A stretch of DNA of 54,502 bases from Candidatus Aquidulcis sp. (GTDB taxonomy: Bacteria; Chloroflexota; Anaerolineae; UBA4142): positions 1 through 54,502 of the forward strand of contig DYJA01000040.1 of the NCBI GenBank assembly GCA_020723345.1. Direction: 5' to 3'. Each line of letters begins with the position of its first letter. The stretch's first letter is position 1. Position numbers and translations under genes: made by a program. This document shows positions 45,685 to 54,435 of this stretch, one piece after another. The notes beneath the pieces were generated by a model. That model had not been told where the DNA came from and searched no databases. It saw only the letters and a list, made by a program, of their open reading frames with translations.

Positions 45685-46023
45685 TTACGTTTCCTCAAAC
45701 ACATAGCGGACAATTTGTTCGATTTGTTTTCGCAAACCAGGATTCTGAATTACTTGCGTGCGATTGTTTTGACGCGGACGGATATTGATTAGCGCTTCGA
45801 ATTCTACGGTCTTGGTGTTTGGTAACCAATTTGCGCCCCAGATATTTTCTTGCTGACTTCCATCTTTGAACAACTCTGTTTCGCAATCGGCATGCCACTC
45901 ACCGCCACCGGCAACAACGTGACGCTTCACATCTACCGCAAGTTTGATCAGCGAACCATATTCCGCGAGCATGTCAGACACTTGTTCAGCCGTTGCGCGG
46001 TCACGCAAAATATGAATTTTCAC
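45685..46023 (-). CDS. DUF5674-family protein
   Basis: 112 residues starting at GTG 46023, which overlaps the ruvB stop (GTGA). It begins [20 protein letters not shown] and contains [20 protein letters not shown] and the strongly family-like NIWGANW...[13 protein letters not shown]. Function unknown. A conserved His/Asp/Cys cluster (GEWHADCE) could bind metal, which is speculation. Confidence 0.82.
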   Translation of the reverse strand: MKIHILRDRATAEQVSDMLAEYGSLIKLAVDVKRHVVAGGGEWHADCETELFKDGSQQENIWGANWLPNTKTVEFEALINIRPRQNNRTQVIQNPGLRKQIEQIVRYVFEET

Positions 46024-47039
46024 AACAACCGCTCCTGTCCGGTGTCTGGATACTTGATTCCCAAGTGCTCGTACGCGCGACGCGTCGCGACGCGTCCGCG
46101 CGACGTGCGATCCAGAAAGCCGAGTTGCAAAAGGTACGGCTCGTACACGTCCATGATCGTGTCCGCTTCTTCGCTGATCGATGCGGCAATCGTCTCCAAG
46201 CCGACGGGACCGCCTTCAAATTTTTCGATGATCGTTCGCAGCACCTTGCGATCGATTTCGTCGAGTCCGAGCGCGTCCACCTCGAGCAACTTGAGCGCGT
46301 CTTGCGCGACGTGCGCGGTGATCGCGCCGTCCGCGCGCACCTGCGCGTAATCGCGCACGCGGCGCAGCAGCCGATTGGCGACGCGCGGCGTGCCGCGCGC
46401 GCGCGTCGCGATTTCCTTGACGCCGCTCTCGTCAATCGGGACGTTCAAGATTCCGGCGGAGCGATGCACGATCGTTTCCATCGCGGCTTGATCGTAATAA
46501 TCGAGTCGGTAGATCGCGCCGAAGCGGTCGCGCAGCGGCGCGGACATCATCGCGTAGCGCGTCGTCGCGCCGATGAGCGTAAAGCGCGGCATTTTGAGTC
46601 GGATACTGCGCGCGCTCGGTCCCTTGCCGATGATGATGTCGAGTTGAAAATCTTCCATCGCGGGGTAGAGAACTTCTTCGACCGGACGCGCGAGGCGATG
46701 CACTTCGTCGATGAACAGCACGTCGCCGGCGCGCAAGTTCGTCAGAATCGCGGCGAGATCGCCGGGACGTTCAATCGCGGGACCCGACGTCGTTTTGATC
46801 GCGACGCTCATTTCGTTCGCGATGATGTTGGCAAGCGTCGTTTTGCCAAGCCCCGGCGGACCGTACAACAGAACGTGATCGATTGCCTCGCCGCGCGCCT
46901 TTGCCGCTTCGAGCAAGATCGCCAAGTTCTGTTTGATCTTGTCCTGCCCGATGTACTCGGCGAGCCGCTTGGGGCGCAGCGAGAGTTCGAACTTGCCTTC
47001 GTCGTCGCTTGTTTTGGGTGAGACGATGCGATCTGCCAT
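46020..47039 (-). CDS. ruvB: Holliday junction branch migration ATPase RuvB
   Basis: 339 residues, normal length. Walker [14 protein letters not shown], Walker B DEVHRL, sensor [18 protein letters not shown] (with the arginine finger) and a C-terminal winged helix ending in [12 protein letters not shown]. It forms hexamers that drive branch migration with RuvA. Unlike many genomes, it is not adjacent to ruvA or ruvC, which lie 37 kb away. A word-like palindrome fills its leader. It heads the operon ruvB-DUF5674-unknown-GT39-like-DUF2905. Confidence 0.97.
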   Translation of the reverse strand: MADRIVSPKTSDDEGKFELSLRPKRLAEYIGQDKIKQNLAILLEAAKARGEAIDHVLLYGPPGLGKTTLANIIANEMSVAIKTTSGPAIERPGDLAAILTNLRAGDVLFIDEVHRLARPVEEVLYPAMEDFQLDIIIGKGPSARSIRLKMPRFTLIGATTRYAMMSAPLRDRFGAIYRLDYYDQAAMETIVHRSAGILNVPIDESGVKEIATRARGTPRVANRLLRRVRDYAQVRADGAITAHVAQDALKLLEVDALGLDEIDRKVLRTIIEKFEGGPVGLETIAASISEEADTIMDVYEPYLLQLGFLDRTSRGRVATRRAYEHLGIKYPDTGQERLL

Positions 47040-47047
47040 TGTAACTC

Positions 47048-47125
47048 CAGTGTTCAGTAGTCAGTATTCAGTTTTCAGTGCCGCCCGTCTGAACACTGAA
47101 TACTGGATACTGAATACTGTAGTGG
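47048..47125. repeat. Word-like palindrome in the ruvB leader (CAGTATT)
   Basis: Left arm CCAGTGTTCAGTAGTCAGTA and on (47048-47080) opposes right arm GAACACTGAATACTGGATAC and on (47091-47125). It lies between the ruvB promoter and its ATG. The word is shared with 22885-22915. Confidence 0.7.
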
Positions 47126-47126
47126 C

Positions 47127-47135
47127 ATTATACCA
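47127..47135 (-). promoter_or_regulatory. Extended -10 promoter of the ruvB operon
   Basis: TGGTATAAT read on the minus strand (47135 to 47127). The predicted start lies near 47120, so the whole word-like palindrome is transcribed as part of the leader. Confidence 0.6.
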
Positions 47136-47245
47136 AAAATATCGCGAGTTGGAAAACCGCGCGGGCAGCCGGGTGTGCGTCACGTTTTTGGATGATGCGT
47201 AAGTCGGAGGAGATGCGATCATCGCGTCGCTTGATCGCAAACGAG

Positions 47246-47282
47246 AAAACGCGCGGCAGACGATTCTCCTGTCGCGCGTTTT
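47246..47282 (-). terminator. Terminator of the gntR-dpp operon
   Basis: AAAACGCGCGGCAG (47246-47259) pairs with CTGTCGCGCGTTTT (47269-47282), one mismatch, loop of nine. On the minus strand it is followed by TTTTCTCGTTT. It lies 30 bp after the dppC stop. The remaining gap up to the ruvB promoter shows nothing else. Confidence 0.75.
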
Positions 47283-47311
47283 GGGATAGCTTTTTGGTCA
47301 TCGACGCATGC

Positions 47312-48235
47312 CTACTCGACGTGATGGGGATCCAATGCGTCGCGCAAACCATCACCGATGTAATTCACGGCGATGACCGTGAGGAAGATGAACAGACCCG
47401 GAAAGATCGCTGTCCACGCCGCATAATCCATCTCGGATTGCGCGTTCCGCAACATATTGCCCCACGTGGGCGTTGGTGGTTGCACGCCGAAACCGAGATA
47501 GCTCAACCCGGATTCCGTGATAATTGCCGCGCCGACCCGGAGGGTTGCTGCGACAATGATCGGACTGAGCGCGTTGGGCAGGATATGGCGAAGGATGATG
47601 CGCCAGTTGCGCGCGCCTGCCGCGCGGGCGGCTTGAATGTATTCCTGCTCCTTGATCGAAAGGAACGCGGCGCGCACGAGCCGCGAGACGCTCATCCATG
47701 AAGTTGCGCCAATGACGAGGACAATCGGTACAAAGCCACTGCTCAGAAATGGAATCACCCCGGCGCGGAGTAATTGCGTGAGCAGAATCGCGACGAAGAG
47801 CGTCGGCAGGGTCAGCATAATATCTGCCACGCGCATCAAGAGATTGTCAACCCCGCCGCCGTAAAAACCTGCCAACGCGCCCACGCTCGTGCCGATGACT
47901 ACCGCGAGCAACATGGCGGTCAACCCGATGAGCAATGAAATGCGTCCGCCATCCATCGAACGGATAAAGACATCGCGTCCCAAGCCGTCGGTACCCATGG
48001 GATGTTGAAGTGAGGGCGCTTGATATTTCTCGACGACGCGCGTCTTGGTCGCATCATAGTTCGTAATGATCGGCACGGCAATCGCGCTGAAGATGAGCAA
48101 GGCAAGGACTGCGACGCCGGCGAGCGCGGGACGATGCTTGCGAAAATGTCGCCACGCAATCGAAAGGAGGGTATCGTACCGCGCTGAATTTTTTTGCCCC
48201 ACATGCAGCGCGAGGGTCGGAGTGAGTTGTGCCAT
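47312..48235 (-). CDS. Peptide/nickel-type ABC transporter permease, DppC type
   Basis: 307 residues, six membrane helices. An N-terminal cytoplasmic segment precedes WRHFRKHRPALAGVAVL. The family signature MGTDGLGRDVFIR and the ATPase-coupling loop YIQAARAAGARNWRIILRH-I-LPN are clear. It imports di/oligopeptides or related compounds with DppB and the binding protein. It shares one base with the dppB stop region, so translation is coupled. The Dpp ATPases are not encoded here, since a terminator follows. Confidence 0.94.
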   Translation of the reverse strand: MAQLTPTLALHVGQKNSARYDTLLSIAWRHFRKHRPALAGVAVLALLIFSAIAVPIITNYDATKTRVVEKYQAPSLQHPMGTDGLGRDVFIRSMDGGRISLLIGLTAMLLAVVIGTSVGALAGFYGGGVDNLLMRVADIMLTLPTLFVAILLTQLLRAGVIPFLSSGFVPIVLVIGATSWMSVSRLVRAAFLSIKEQEYIQAARAAGARNWRIILRHILPNALSPIIVAATLRVGAAIITESGLSYLGFGVQPPTPTWGNMLRNAQSEMDYAAWTAIFPGLFIFLTVIAVNYIGDGLRDALDPHHVE

Positions 48236-49242
48236 CAGTCGTACCGAATCCTTGGATCGAGAAATGCGTAAGCGATATCGGCAACTAGGTTAAAGACAAC
48301 GATCAAAGTCGCACTCAACATGAGGATGCCCATCAGCACGGGATAGTCGCCGCGTTGAGCGTGATCGAAGAAAAGGCGTCCCATGCCGGGCCAAGAAAAA
48401 ATCGTTTCCGTGAACACCGCCCCGTTGAAGAGATGTGGAACTTCGAGAGCGATGATCGTGACCAGCGGAATCGCGGCATTCTTCAGCGCGTGTTTGTAGG
48501 TCACGACGCGCTCGCTGAGACCTTTGCCGCGGGCGGTGCGAATGTAATCCATCTTGAGCACATCGAGCATACCCGCGCGCATGTAGCGGACGTGTTGGGG
48601 AAGTTGGACAACGGAGAGCATCGTCACCGGCAAAACGAGATGCCACAGACGGTCGACGAGCGGCGGCGGTGCGTCTGCGCCCAGGGTTGTCATTCCGCCG
48701 CCCGGGAAAAGGGGCAAGGGCGCGGCATGTGGAAAAAGCAAAGTCCCTGCCAATGGGTTCTGCATATTCACAGAGAAAACGATAATCAACAGAAGACCGA
48801 ACCAAAAGACCGGGACGGAGTGTCCCATGAACGCGAGCGTTGTGGTGATGTGATCGAACCACGAGTATTGGCGTACGGCTGAGACAACACCAATTGGGAT
48901 GGAGACAATCAGCGAGATCACAAACGCGATAATGGAAAGATTCAGCGTATTCGGGAGACGCTCGGCAATCTCGTCGAACACCGGGCGATGCGTCGTAAGC
49001 GACTCACCCCAGTCGCCGCGCAACGTCTGACTCAGCCATTTGAGGTACTTGACCGGCAATGGATCATTCAGACCGTACTGCTCGGCAAGCCGCTCCAGAT
49101 CTTCCGGCGAAATGTCGGGATTGTTCTGATAAATGGCGAGCGGGTTATTAGGCGCGACCTGGATCAAGGCGAAGACGAGTACGCTGACGACGAACAGAAC
49201 CGGGATCGCTTGCAGGAGGCGACGGATGATATAGGCGGTCAT
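48235..49242 (-). CDS. Peptide/nickel-type ABC transporter permease, DppB type
   Basis: 335 residues. It begins MTAYIIRRLLQAIPVLFVVS, the usual DppB opening, and contains the coupling loop YIRTARGKGLSERVVTYKHALKN. A longer upstream in-frame start is rejected because the ATG at 49242 matches the family, although no ribosome site is visible: a word-like palindrome abuts it. Partner of DppC in the inner membrane. Confidence 0.93.
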   Translation of the reverse strand: MTAYIIRRLLQAIPVLFVVSVLVFALIQVAPNNPLAIYQNNPDISPEDLERLAEQYGLNDPLPVKYLKWLSQTLRGDWGESLTTHRPVFDEIAERLPNTLNLSIIAFVISLIVSIPIGVVSAVRQYSWFDHITTTLAFMGHSVPVFWFGLLLIIVFSVNMQNPLAGTLLFPHAAPLPLFPGGGMTTLGADAPPPLVDRLWHLVLPVTMLSVVQLPQHVRYMRAGMLDVLKMDYIRTARGKGLSERVVTYKHALKNAAIPLVTIIALEVPHLFNGAVFTETIFSWPGMGRLFFDHAQRGDYPVLMGILMLSATLIVVFNLVADIAYAFLDPRIRYD

Positions 49243-49318
49243 AGTGCAATAGTTCCAAGTGGTGCGATAGTGCGATAGTTGAAGAACAGACATCTATCGC
49301 ACTATTGCACTATCGCAC
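49241..49318. repeat. Word-like palindrome before dppB (GCGATAGT)
   Basis: Left part with ATAGTGCAATAG and GTGCGATAGTGCGATAGTT; right part with ATCTATCGCACTATTGCACT at 49292 onward. It fills the gap between the binding-protein stop and the dppB ATG and touches the start codon. Confidence 0.7.
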
Positions 49319-49325
49319 GAGCCAA

Positions 49326-51140
49326 CTACTTGAGCCACCAGTTCGCGGCGTTCGCGCCAAAGTCCGGGTTTGAGGCGTTGTAGCCGATATAGTTCTGCAG
49401 TCGTTCTGAGTATCCGCTCGACGCGGAGCGATTGTAAAGGAAAATCACCGGCAGTTCGTTCGAAATCAATTGCGCGCTCTGGCAGTACAAATCGTGCCGC
49501 TGTTTGAGATCGAGAATGCCGCCGGCTTGTTCGATGGCTTTGTCGGCATCCTTGTTGACCCAGCGCGAATAATTTGCGCCGGCGCCCTTGTTCGCCGCCG
49601 TCGGCATCATCGCCGAATCATAGTATTGGTACATATGCGAGTGAGGATCGGCGATGTCGGGATTGGGCGAGAACTGAATGATGTCGAATTGACCGTGGCG
49701 GCGGAATGCACCACTCGCCCATGTGCCGAACAAGACATCGGACGGAACATTCTCGATGTACAACTCGACGCCGATTTGCTTGAGTTGATCGAGGATGATC
49801 TGTTGTGTATCTTCACGTAATTTGTCGCCGCTCGTCGTCTGATATTTCAAACGCAGTCGCGTTCCGTCCTTTGCGAATTTCGCGCCTTTCGCTACGCGGA
49901 CACCATCCGCGCCGGGAACCCAGCCCGCATCGGTCAGCAATTGTTTCGCTTTGTCCAAACTAAATTCGCTCACTTTCAGCTCACACATCGCCCAGCCGGC
50001 ATGTACATCCGAGGTTGCGACCGACGCTTTGCCGAAGAGAAGAGCGTCAATGATCTGTTGTTTGTTGATGGCATACTCGATCGCTTGACGCACGCGCAGA
50101 TCGCCAAGGATGGGATGTGGATTGTTCACGGGATCCGGCGTCGCATCAATTTTCGGATCCGCGAGATTGAGGACAAGACGCTCGGAACTGGTCGATGCCT
50201 TGGAGACGTACTTGATGCCTGGCATCTTTTCGACAGTCGGGAGGACCGCTTCGCTCAAGTTCCACATTACCTCCACTTGACCGCTCTTGAGGAGATTCAG
50301 TCCAACGTCAACACTTGGGACGAATTTGACGATGATGCTATCGAGATACGGTTTGCCCGCTGTCGCGTCGCGATAATTCGCGTTGCGGACGAGGGTGATG
50401 TGATCGGCGCTCGCCCACTCTTGCAATTGAAAAGGACCGGTGCCAATGGGTTTGCGGTTGTATGCCCATTTTTGCATGTTCGCCGGATCGCCCGCGCTCT
50501 TGGGCATAATCGGGTTGCGGAAAAGTGCGAGATAGGGCGAATAGAGTTTCTTGAATTTGGCGACAGTCGTGTCGGGGTCGGCGCAGGTGATCGAATCTAA
50601 ATCCGTCCAGCCGACGGTGGATGCCGCGCCGCTTTCTTTCGTCATGACTGCTTTCCAAGTAAAGACAACGTCGTCGCACGTAAACGCCGTGCCATCAGAC
50701 CACTTGATGCCTTTCTTGTGCTTGAACGTAATCGTCAGCCCATCGGCAGAGACCCCGCCATTCTCTTTGGTCGGCAGTGCTTCGGACAGTTGGGGCATGA
50801 AATTCCCATCGGGGTCTAACGTGACCAGTCCTTCAAGAGACATCGCATTGATGCTCCACATCGCCGACGTGGTGCCGATATAGTGATTGAGTGTCGGGGG
50901 TTCCTGGCTGTACGCGATAGTGACTGTCCCGCCGCGCCTGGGCGTTGTTGCCGACTGGGTCGCGGCAGTCGCCGGCGCGGTTGTTGCTCCTACCGCCTTC
51001 GTCGGCGCACTCGGGGCAGTGACTTGGGTTGGCGCACTTGTCGCTGCCGGCGCTTGGGTTGGCGCGGCGGGCGCGCACGCGACGCCAATCATGACGATTA
51101 ACCCCACGCCAAGCAACACGCGAATGGATTTGGACAACAT
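49326..51140 (-). CDS. Peptide ABC transporter substrate-binding lipoprotein, DppA/OppA type
   Basis: 604 residues. The signal peptide has lipobox GVAC followed by an Ala/Pro/Thr linker of ~45 residues. Family 5 signature regions include WSINAMSLEGLVTLDPDGNF-type text near residue 100, GLTITFKHKKGIKWSDG, and GTGPFQLQEWASADHITLVRN. Binds peptides or similar amides outside the cell and delivers them to DppBC. An M20 amidohydrolase gene lies 21 bp upstream, suggesting that the imported compound is an N-acyl or peptide amide. Confidence 0.95.
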   Translation of the reverse strand: MLSKSIRVLLGVGLIVMIGVACAPAAPTQAPAATSAPTQVTAPSAPTKAVGATTAPATAATQSATTPRRGGTVTIAYSQEPPTLNHYIGTTSAMWSINAMSLEGLVTLDPDGNFMPQLSEALPTKENGGVSADGLTITFKHKKGIKWSDGTAFTCDDVVFTWKAVMTKESGAASTVGWTDLDSITCADPDTTVAKFKKLYSPYLALFRNPIMPKSAGDPANMQKWAYNRKPIGTGPFQLQEWASADHITLVRNANYRDATAGKPYLDSIIVKFVPSVDVGLNLLKSGQVEVMWNLSEAVLPTVEKMPGIKYVSKASTSSERLVLNLADPKIDATPDPVNNPHPILGDLRVRQAIEYAINKQQIIDALLFGKASVATSDVHAGWAMCELKVSEFSLDKAKQLLTDAGWVPGADGVRVAKGAKFAKDGTRLRLKYQTTSGDKLREDTQQIILDQLKQIGVELYIENVPSDVLFGTWASGAFRRHGQFDIIQFSPNPDIADPHSHMYQYYDSAMMPTAANKGAGANYSRWVNKDADKAIEQAGGILDLKQRHDLYCQSAQLISNELPVIFLYNRSASSGYSERLQNYIGYNASNPDFGANAANWWLK

Positions 51141-51161
51141 CGTTTTCCTCCTAGAGATTTT

Positions 51162-52346
51162 TTATTTCCGCACCGTTGCGGCAAACTCTGATTTAACTTC
51201 CTGCATCAAGTTGTCGTCGCACAGCAAATCGATGGTCGTCATCGCCAACCCTTTTGCCGCGTTCAACATTCCGAGGTGACCCTCCGCCGAGATCGCGGCT
51301 TGGCGAAACGCGGCGGTATGTCCGCCGGTGCCTTCGGGTGCGATAGCAATGTAAGGATGCAAGGAGGGTACGCTGTGGCTCACATCTCCATGATCGGTTG
51401 ACCCCATCCGTTCGTTTGGACGCGCTTCGTAGACTTCAATGCCAAGCGCGCGCCAGTTGTCGGCAAACGCGCGTCCCATCGCGCGATTGGGAATCATATC
51501 GGCAAGACCGTCGTCTACAGTGTGCTTCAGTTCCGCGCCGGTTGCGAACGCGCCCGCCTGGGCGCACTGGATGACGTGTTGCGTAATTTCTTCAAGGTAC
51601 GAATTGCTCGCGGCACGCAGACTAAACTTGGCGGCGGCATATTCGGGAATGATGTTGATGGCTGCGCCGCCGTGCGTAATGATGCCATGAATCCGCGCAT
51701 CCGCTTTCAAATGCAAACGCAGCGCATTGACGTTGTGGAATGCCGCCAGCAATGCTTCGAGCGCACTGATGCCATCTTCGGGTGCGGCGGCGGCATGGGC
51801 TGCCTTGCCAAAGAATTCGAGCGTCAGACGCACGGTCGCGAGTGAACCGCGCGTGACCATCGTGCGCGAAGAAGGATGCACCAGCATCGTCGCATCCAGT
51901 CCATCGAATGCTCCTTGCTTGAGCAGATGAATTTTGCCGCTGCCGCCTTCTTCGGCGGGCGTGCCAATGATGAGCACTTTGCCGGGTAATTCATTCATCA
52001 AACCATGTAAGGCGATTTCCGCGCCAATGGCGGCAGCGCAAATGATATTGTGACCACACGCGTGACCTAACTCCGGCAACGCATCATATTCTGCGAGAAG
52101 CGCAATCGTCGGACCAGTTAGTTTTCCACACACCTCGGCGCGAAAAGCAGTGGCGAGTCCGCCGATTCCGCGCTGCACTTGGATTCCCTGCTTTTCCAGC
52201 GCATCACAGAGGAGTGCCATCGACTTTTGTTCCTGGAAGGCGAGTTCAGGATTGGCATGGATTGTCTCACTCAGTTGAATGAGCGCGCGACTATGCGTAT
52301 CAATCGTTTCAATGGCTTGCCGCTTTAAGATTGCGGTATTTGGCAT
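51162..52346 (-). CDS. M20-family amidohydrolase (AbgB/IAA-amino-acid hydrolase-like)
   Basis: 394 residues. Metal ligands appear in LGHACGHNIICAAAIGAE, the general base pair in GTPAEEGGSGK, and the later motif GSTDHGDVSHSVP as in AbgB-like members. The dimerisation domain spans about residues 180-300. It hydrolyses an amide bond in an N-acyl amino acid, such as aminobenzoyl-glutamate or an acylated peptide; which one is not inferable. ATG 52346 has GGAGA 7-11 nt upstream. It follows gntR by 13 bp and precedes the binding protein, so it is in the transport operon. Confidence 0.92.
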   Translation of the reverse strand: MPNTAILKRQAIETIDTHSRALIQLSETIHANPELAFQEQKSMALLCDALEKQGIQVQRGIGGLATAFRAEVCGKLTGPTIALLAEYDALPELGHACGHNIICAAAIGAEIALHGLMNELPGKVLIIGTPAEEGGSGKIHLLKQGAFDGLDATMLVHPSSRTMVTRGSLATVRLTLEFFGKAAHAAAAPEDGISALEALLAAFHNVNALRLHLKADARIHGIITHGGAAINIIPEYAAAKFSLRAASNSYLEEITQHVIQCAQAGAFATGAELKHTVDDGLADMIPNRAMGRAFADNWRALGIEVYEARPNERMGSTDHGDVSHSVPSLHPYIAIAPEGTGGHTAAFRQAAISAEGHLGMLNAAKGLAMTTIDLLCDDNLMQEVKSEFAATVRK

Positions 52347-52359
52347 CGAGTCTCCAGCT

Positions 52360-53136
52360 TCACATGTCCACCACTTGGGCGGCACGGGTATGCGCCTTGA
52401 GCGCATTGCGACTGTGTTCCTGCGCAAGCTGCTCTGCGCGAGGCGCATCATGTGCGGCAATGGCTTCGTAGATCGCGCGATGTTCGGCAATCGCCGGCGC
52501 AAATCGCTCCGGGTCGGTGAACTCGTACAGCGGCATTGCGCCTGAATTGAGACGGATCAAATTCTGCAAGCGCCGATTTTTGGAGGCGAGTTCAATCGCG
52601 CGGTGGAATTGCGCGCTCGCTTGCGACAGTCCCTCGGCATCTCCCGCGTCACGCGCCCGTTCCATCCGTGCAATGGATTGTTCCATCAGAGAAATTTCCG
52701 TTGCGCTCGCGTGTTGCGCGGCACATCGCGCAACCAGCCCAAGCAGAACCTCACGAATCTCATAGATTTCCACAATCTCATTCAGCGAGAGGACAGGGAT
52801 GACAAAACCACGGCGCGGCGATTTTTGGAGCAAGAACTCCATCTCTAATCTTTGCAGCGCTTCACGAATGGGTGTCCGGCTGATGTGGAGCACGGTTTCG
52901 AGATCGAGTTCGGTCAAATGCGTACCGGAAATCACCAGTCCGTTGCGAATGGCTTCACGGATGGTCCAGTAAACGATGTCGACATTGGTGCCGCGGTAGG
53001 AGTTCTTCCGATACAATCCCAGCAATTGGTCAGCCACTTGCGCTAGACCCGATCCCGGTGCGGCGAGTCCTTCGCGGTTCGACTTGTTGACGCGGCGCGG
53101 CTTGCTATCTTTTTGCATTCGGCGTGGCATAGGCAT
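52360..53136 (-). CDS. GntR-family regulator with FCD ligand domain
   Basis: 258 residues. The winged helix-turn-helix has IREAIRNGLVISGTHLTELDLE and SRTPIREALQRLEMEFLL; the C-terminal FCD all-helical domain carries metal/ligand-type residues in SAQFHRAIELAS and AEHRAIYEAIAAHD. A basic, Lys/Arg-rich N-terminal extension of ~40 residues is longer than usual. It is the first gene of its operon, with a consensus promoter and GntR-type palindrome upstream, so it probably represses itself and the transporter until an imported ligand or product binds. Confidence 0.92.
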   Translation of the reverse strand: MPMPRRMQKDSKPRRVNKSNREGLAAPGSGLAQVADQLLGLYRKNSYRGTNVDIVYWTIREAIRNGLVISGTHLTELDLETVLHISRTPIREALQRLEMEFLLQKSPRRGFVIPVLSLNEIVEIYEIREVLLGLVARCAAQHASATEISLMEQSIARMERARDAGDAEGLSQASAQFHRAIELASKNRRLQNLIRLNSGAMPLYEFTDPERFAPAIAEHRAIYEAIAAHDAPRAEQLAQEHSRNALKAHTRAAQVVDM

Positions 53137-53183
53137 TCTATACTCCAGCGGCGAGTCCCTCGTTAAATGGAATTGACGAGTTA

Positions 53184-53212
53184 ATTATACAGCGAATTCA
53201 TCAGTATGTCAA
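53184..53212 (-). promoter_or_regulatory. Consensus sigma-70 promoter of the gntR-dpp operon
   Basis: On the minus strand TTGACA (53212 to 53207), a 17-bp spacer and TATAAT (53189 to 53184): both hexamers match the consensus exactly. The start near 53177 leaves a short leader before ATG 53136. Confidence 0.88.
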
Positions 53213-53213
53213 G

Positions 53214-53229
53214 GTATACTTTTGTATAC
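53214..53229. promoter_or_regulatory. GntR-type operator next to the promoter
   Basis: Perfect palindrome GTATAC-TTTT-GTATAC, one base upstream of the -35 box of the gntR promoter. TTGTATACA within it matches the kind of site bound by FCD-type GntR proteins. Autoregulation is inferred from position. Confidence 0.65.
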
Positions 53230-53303
53230 ACAGAAGATCCAAAATAAGGCGGGCGCACTGGAGACCACGGAGACGAGGACGATGGGCGCGCGTTACAAAA
53301 CGT

Positions 53304-54374
53304 TCAATCGGAGTGATCCCAGAAGTTGATCGCCAAGCCGCGCGGATCGAGCGCGGTCTGAAATTCGCGCAACTCGTCCGCGTTCAATTCGCCCCACAGC
53401 ACAATCGTTTTGTGGCGCGCTTGAATTGCGCGGCAAGTTGCCAGAAACGCTTCTTTCTCCCAGACGCCGGTCTCGCGATCCAAATGAATTTCGATGCCGC
53501 CGAGTTCCGGAATCGCGATGAGCGATGCGACGTGGCGCAAGCTGGCGGCGTGCGTATGGACGATGGAATAGGGAAATGCCTGCAAAACTTTGCGATCCGC
53601 GTCCAAAAAACGTTCGGCGTACATCTTGGGTGAGAAAAGACTCGACGCGTCGAGCTGATAATCGATGATCGGTTCGGGCGCGTAGACGCGCCACGCCGAA
53701 ACATACCCCGCGTTCCAGCGCTGGCGCAATTCCAAGCCGCGGCGCGCCACGGCGATCCAAGTGTCGGCGAACTTGTCTGCGAGGACGCGCAATGCGTCAG
53801 GGAAATCGTAGACGAGGGTACACAGCGCGGCTTCCCCAAAATATGCTGCGAGCATATCTACGACGCCGCGCATGTGCCATTGCCGCACCGCCAGTTGATC
53901 GCGCGCGCACTCGCCCGCGCGCTCTAGCACGCGAACCATCAACGCAAACCATTTCGAAGCGAAGATAGCGTCCGTCGAAAAATTCTGCGCGGCTTGACGC
54001 AGATCGACGTTTGGACTTTTGGCGACGCAGCCAAATGCCGACGCGTGGATCGAACAACCGATCACGGCTTCCATCCACGCGGTCGGGAAAATATTGCCGA
54101 CCGATTCGATCATGTCGCCTTGCGCCCAATCGGGCAGCGGGCGATCCACGCCTAGCAAGCGATCAATGTCCACATCGTCCGGCGTGATCGCGGTCGGTTC
54201 GGTGATCGCGCGTCCGCGCAGCGGGTACGGCTTGCCGCCCCAGTAGGGTTGCGGCATTTTCGCGACGAGCGCGGTCGAGTTCGCGCGTCGCCAAAATGCG
54301 CGGTGCCGCTCTAGAATGGCGCGCGGGTCGGACGCGTTTCCATCGCGGTCTTCATTCCAAGTACCTGGCTTCAT
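53304..54374 (-). CDS. Uroporphyrinogen-decarboxylase-superfamily-like protein
   Basis: 356 residues. The family-like parts are EAVIGCSIHASAFGCVAKSP, the LVYDFPDALRVLADKFADTW helix, IVHTHAASLRHVASLIAIPE and WGELNADELREFQTALDPRG near the C-terminus. Such proteins are often corrinoid-linked methyltransferases rather than haem enzymes, and they lack the usual UroD N-terminal signature. Function is a guess. ATG 54374 has AAGGAG upstream; a longer frame is rejected. A good promoter lies at 54407-54435. It faces the gntR promoter region. Confidence 0.6.
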   Translation of the reverse strand: MKPGTWNEDRDGNASDPRAILERHRAFWRRANSTALVAKMPQPYWGGKPYPLRGRAITEPTAITPDDVDIDRLLGVDRPLPDWAQGDMIESVGNIFPTAWMEAVIGCSIHASAFGCVAKSPNVDLRQAAQNFSTDAIFASKWFALMVRVLERAGECARDQLAVRQWHMRGVVDMLAAYFGEAALCTLVYDFPDALRVLADKFADTWIAVARRGLELRQRWNAGYVSAWRVYAPEPIIDYQLDASSLFSPKMYAERFLDADRKVLQAFPYSIVHTHAASLRHVASLIAIPELGGIEIHLDRETGVWEKEAFLATCRAIQARHKTIVLWGELNADELREFQTALDPRGLAINFWDHSD

Positions 54375-54406
54375 CGAATTGCTCCTTGGTTGATCATGTT
54401 GTCGAA

Positions 54407-54435
54407 AGAATACTCTCCTTTCGATTTTTTGACAA
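54407..54435 (-). promoter_or_regulatory. Promoter of the URO-D-like gene
   Basis: On the minus strand TTGTCA (54435 to 54430), 17-bp spacer and TATTCT (54412 to 54407). The leader is about 25-30 nt long and contains AAGGAG. Confidence 0.6.

Noticed and set aside
22885-47125. CRISPR array from the short tandem words
   Set aside because: Repeat units are 5-9 nt, imperfect and without unique spacers; no cas genes are present.
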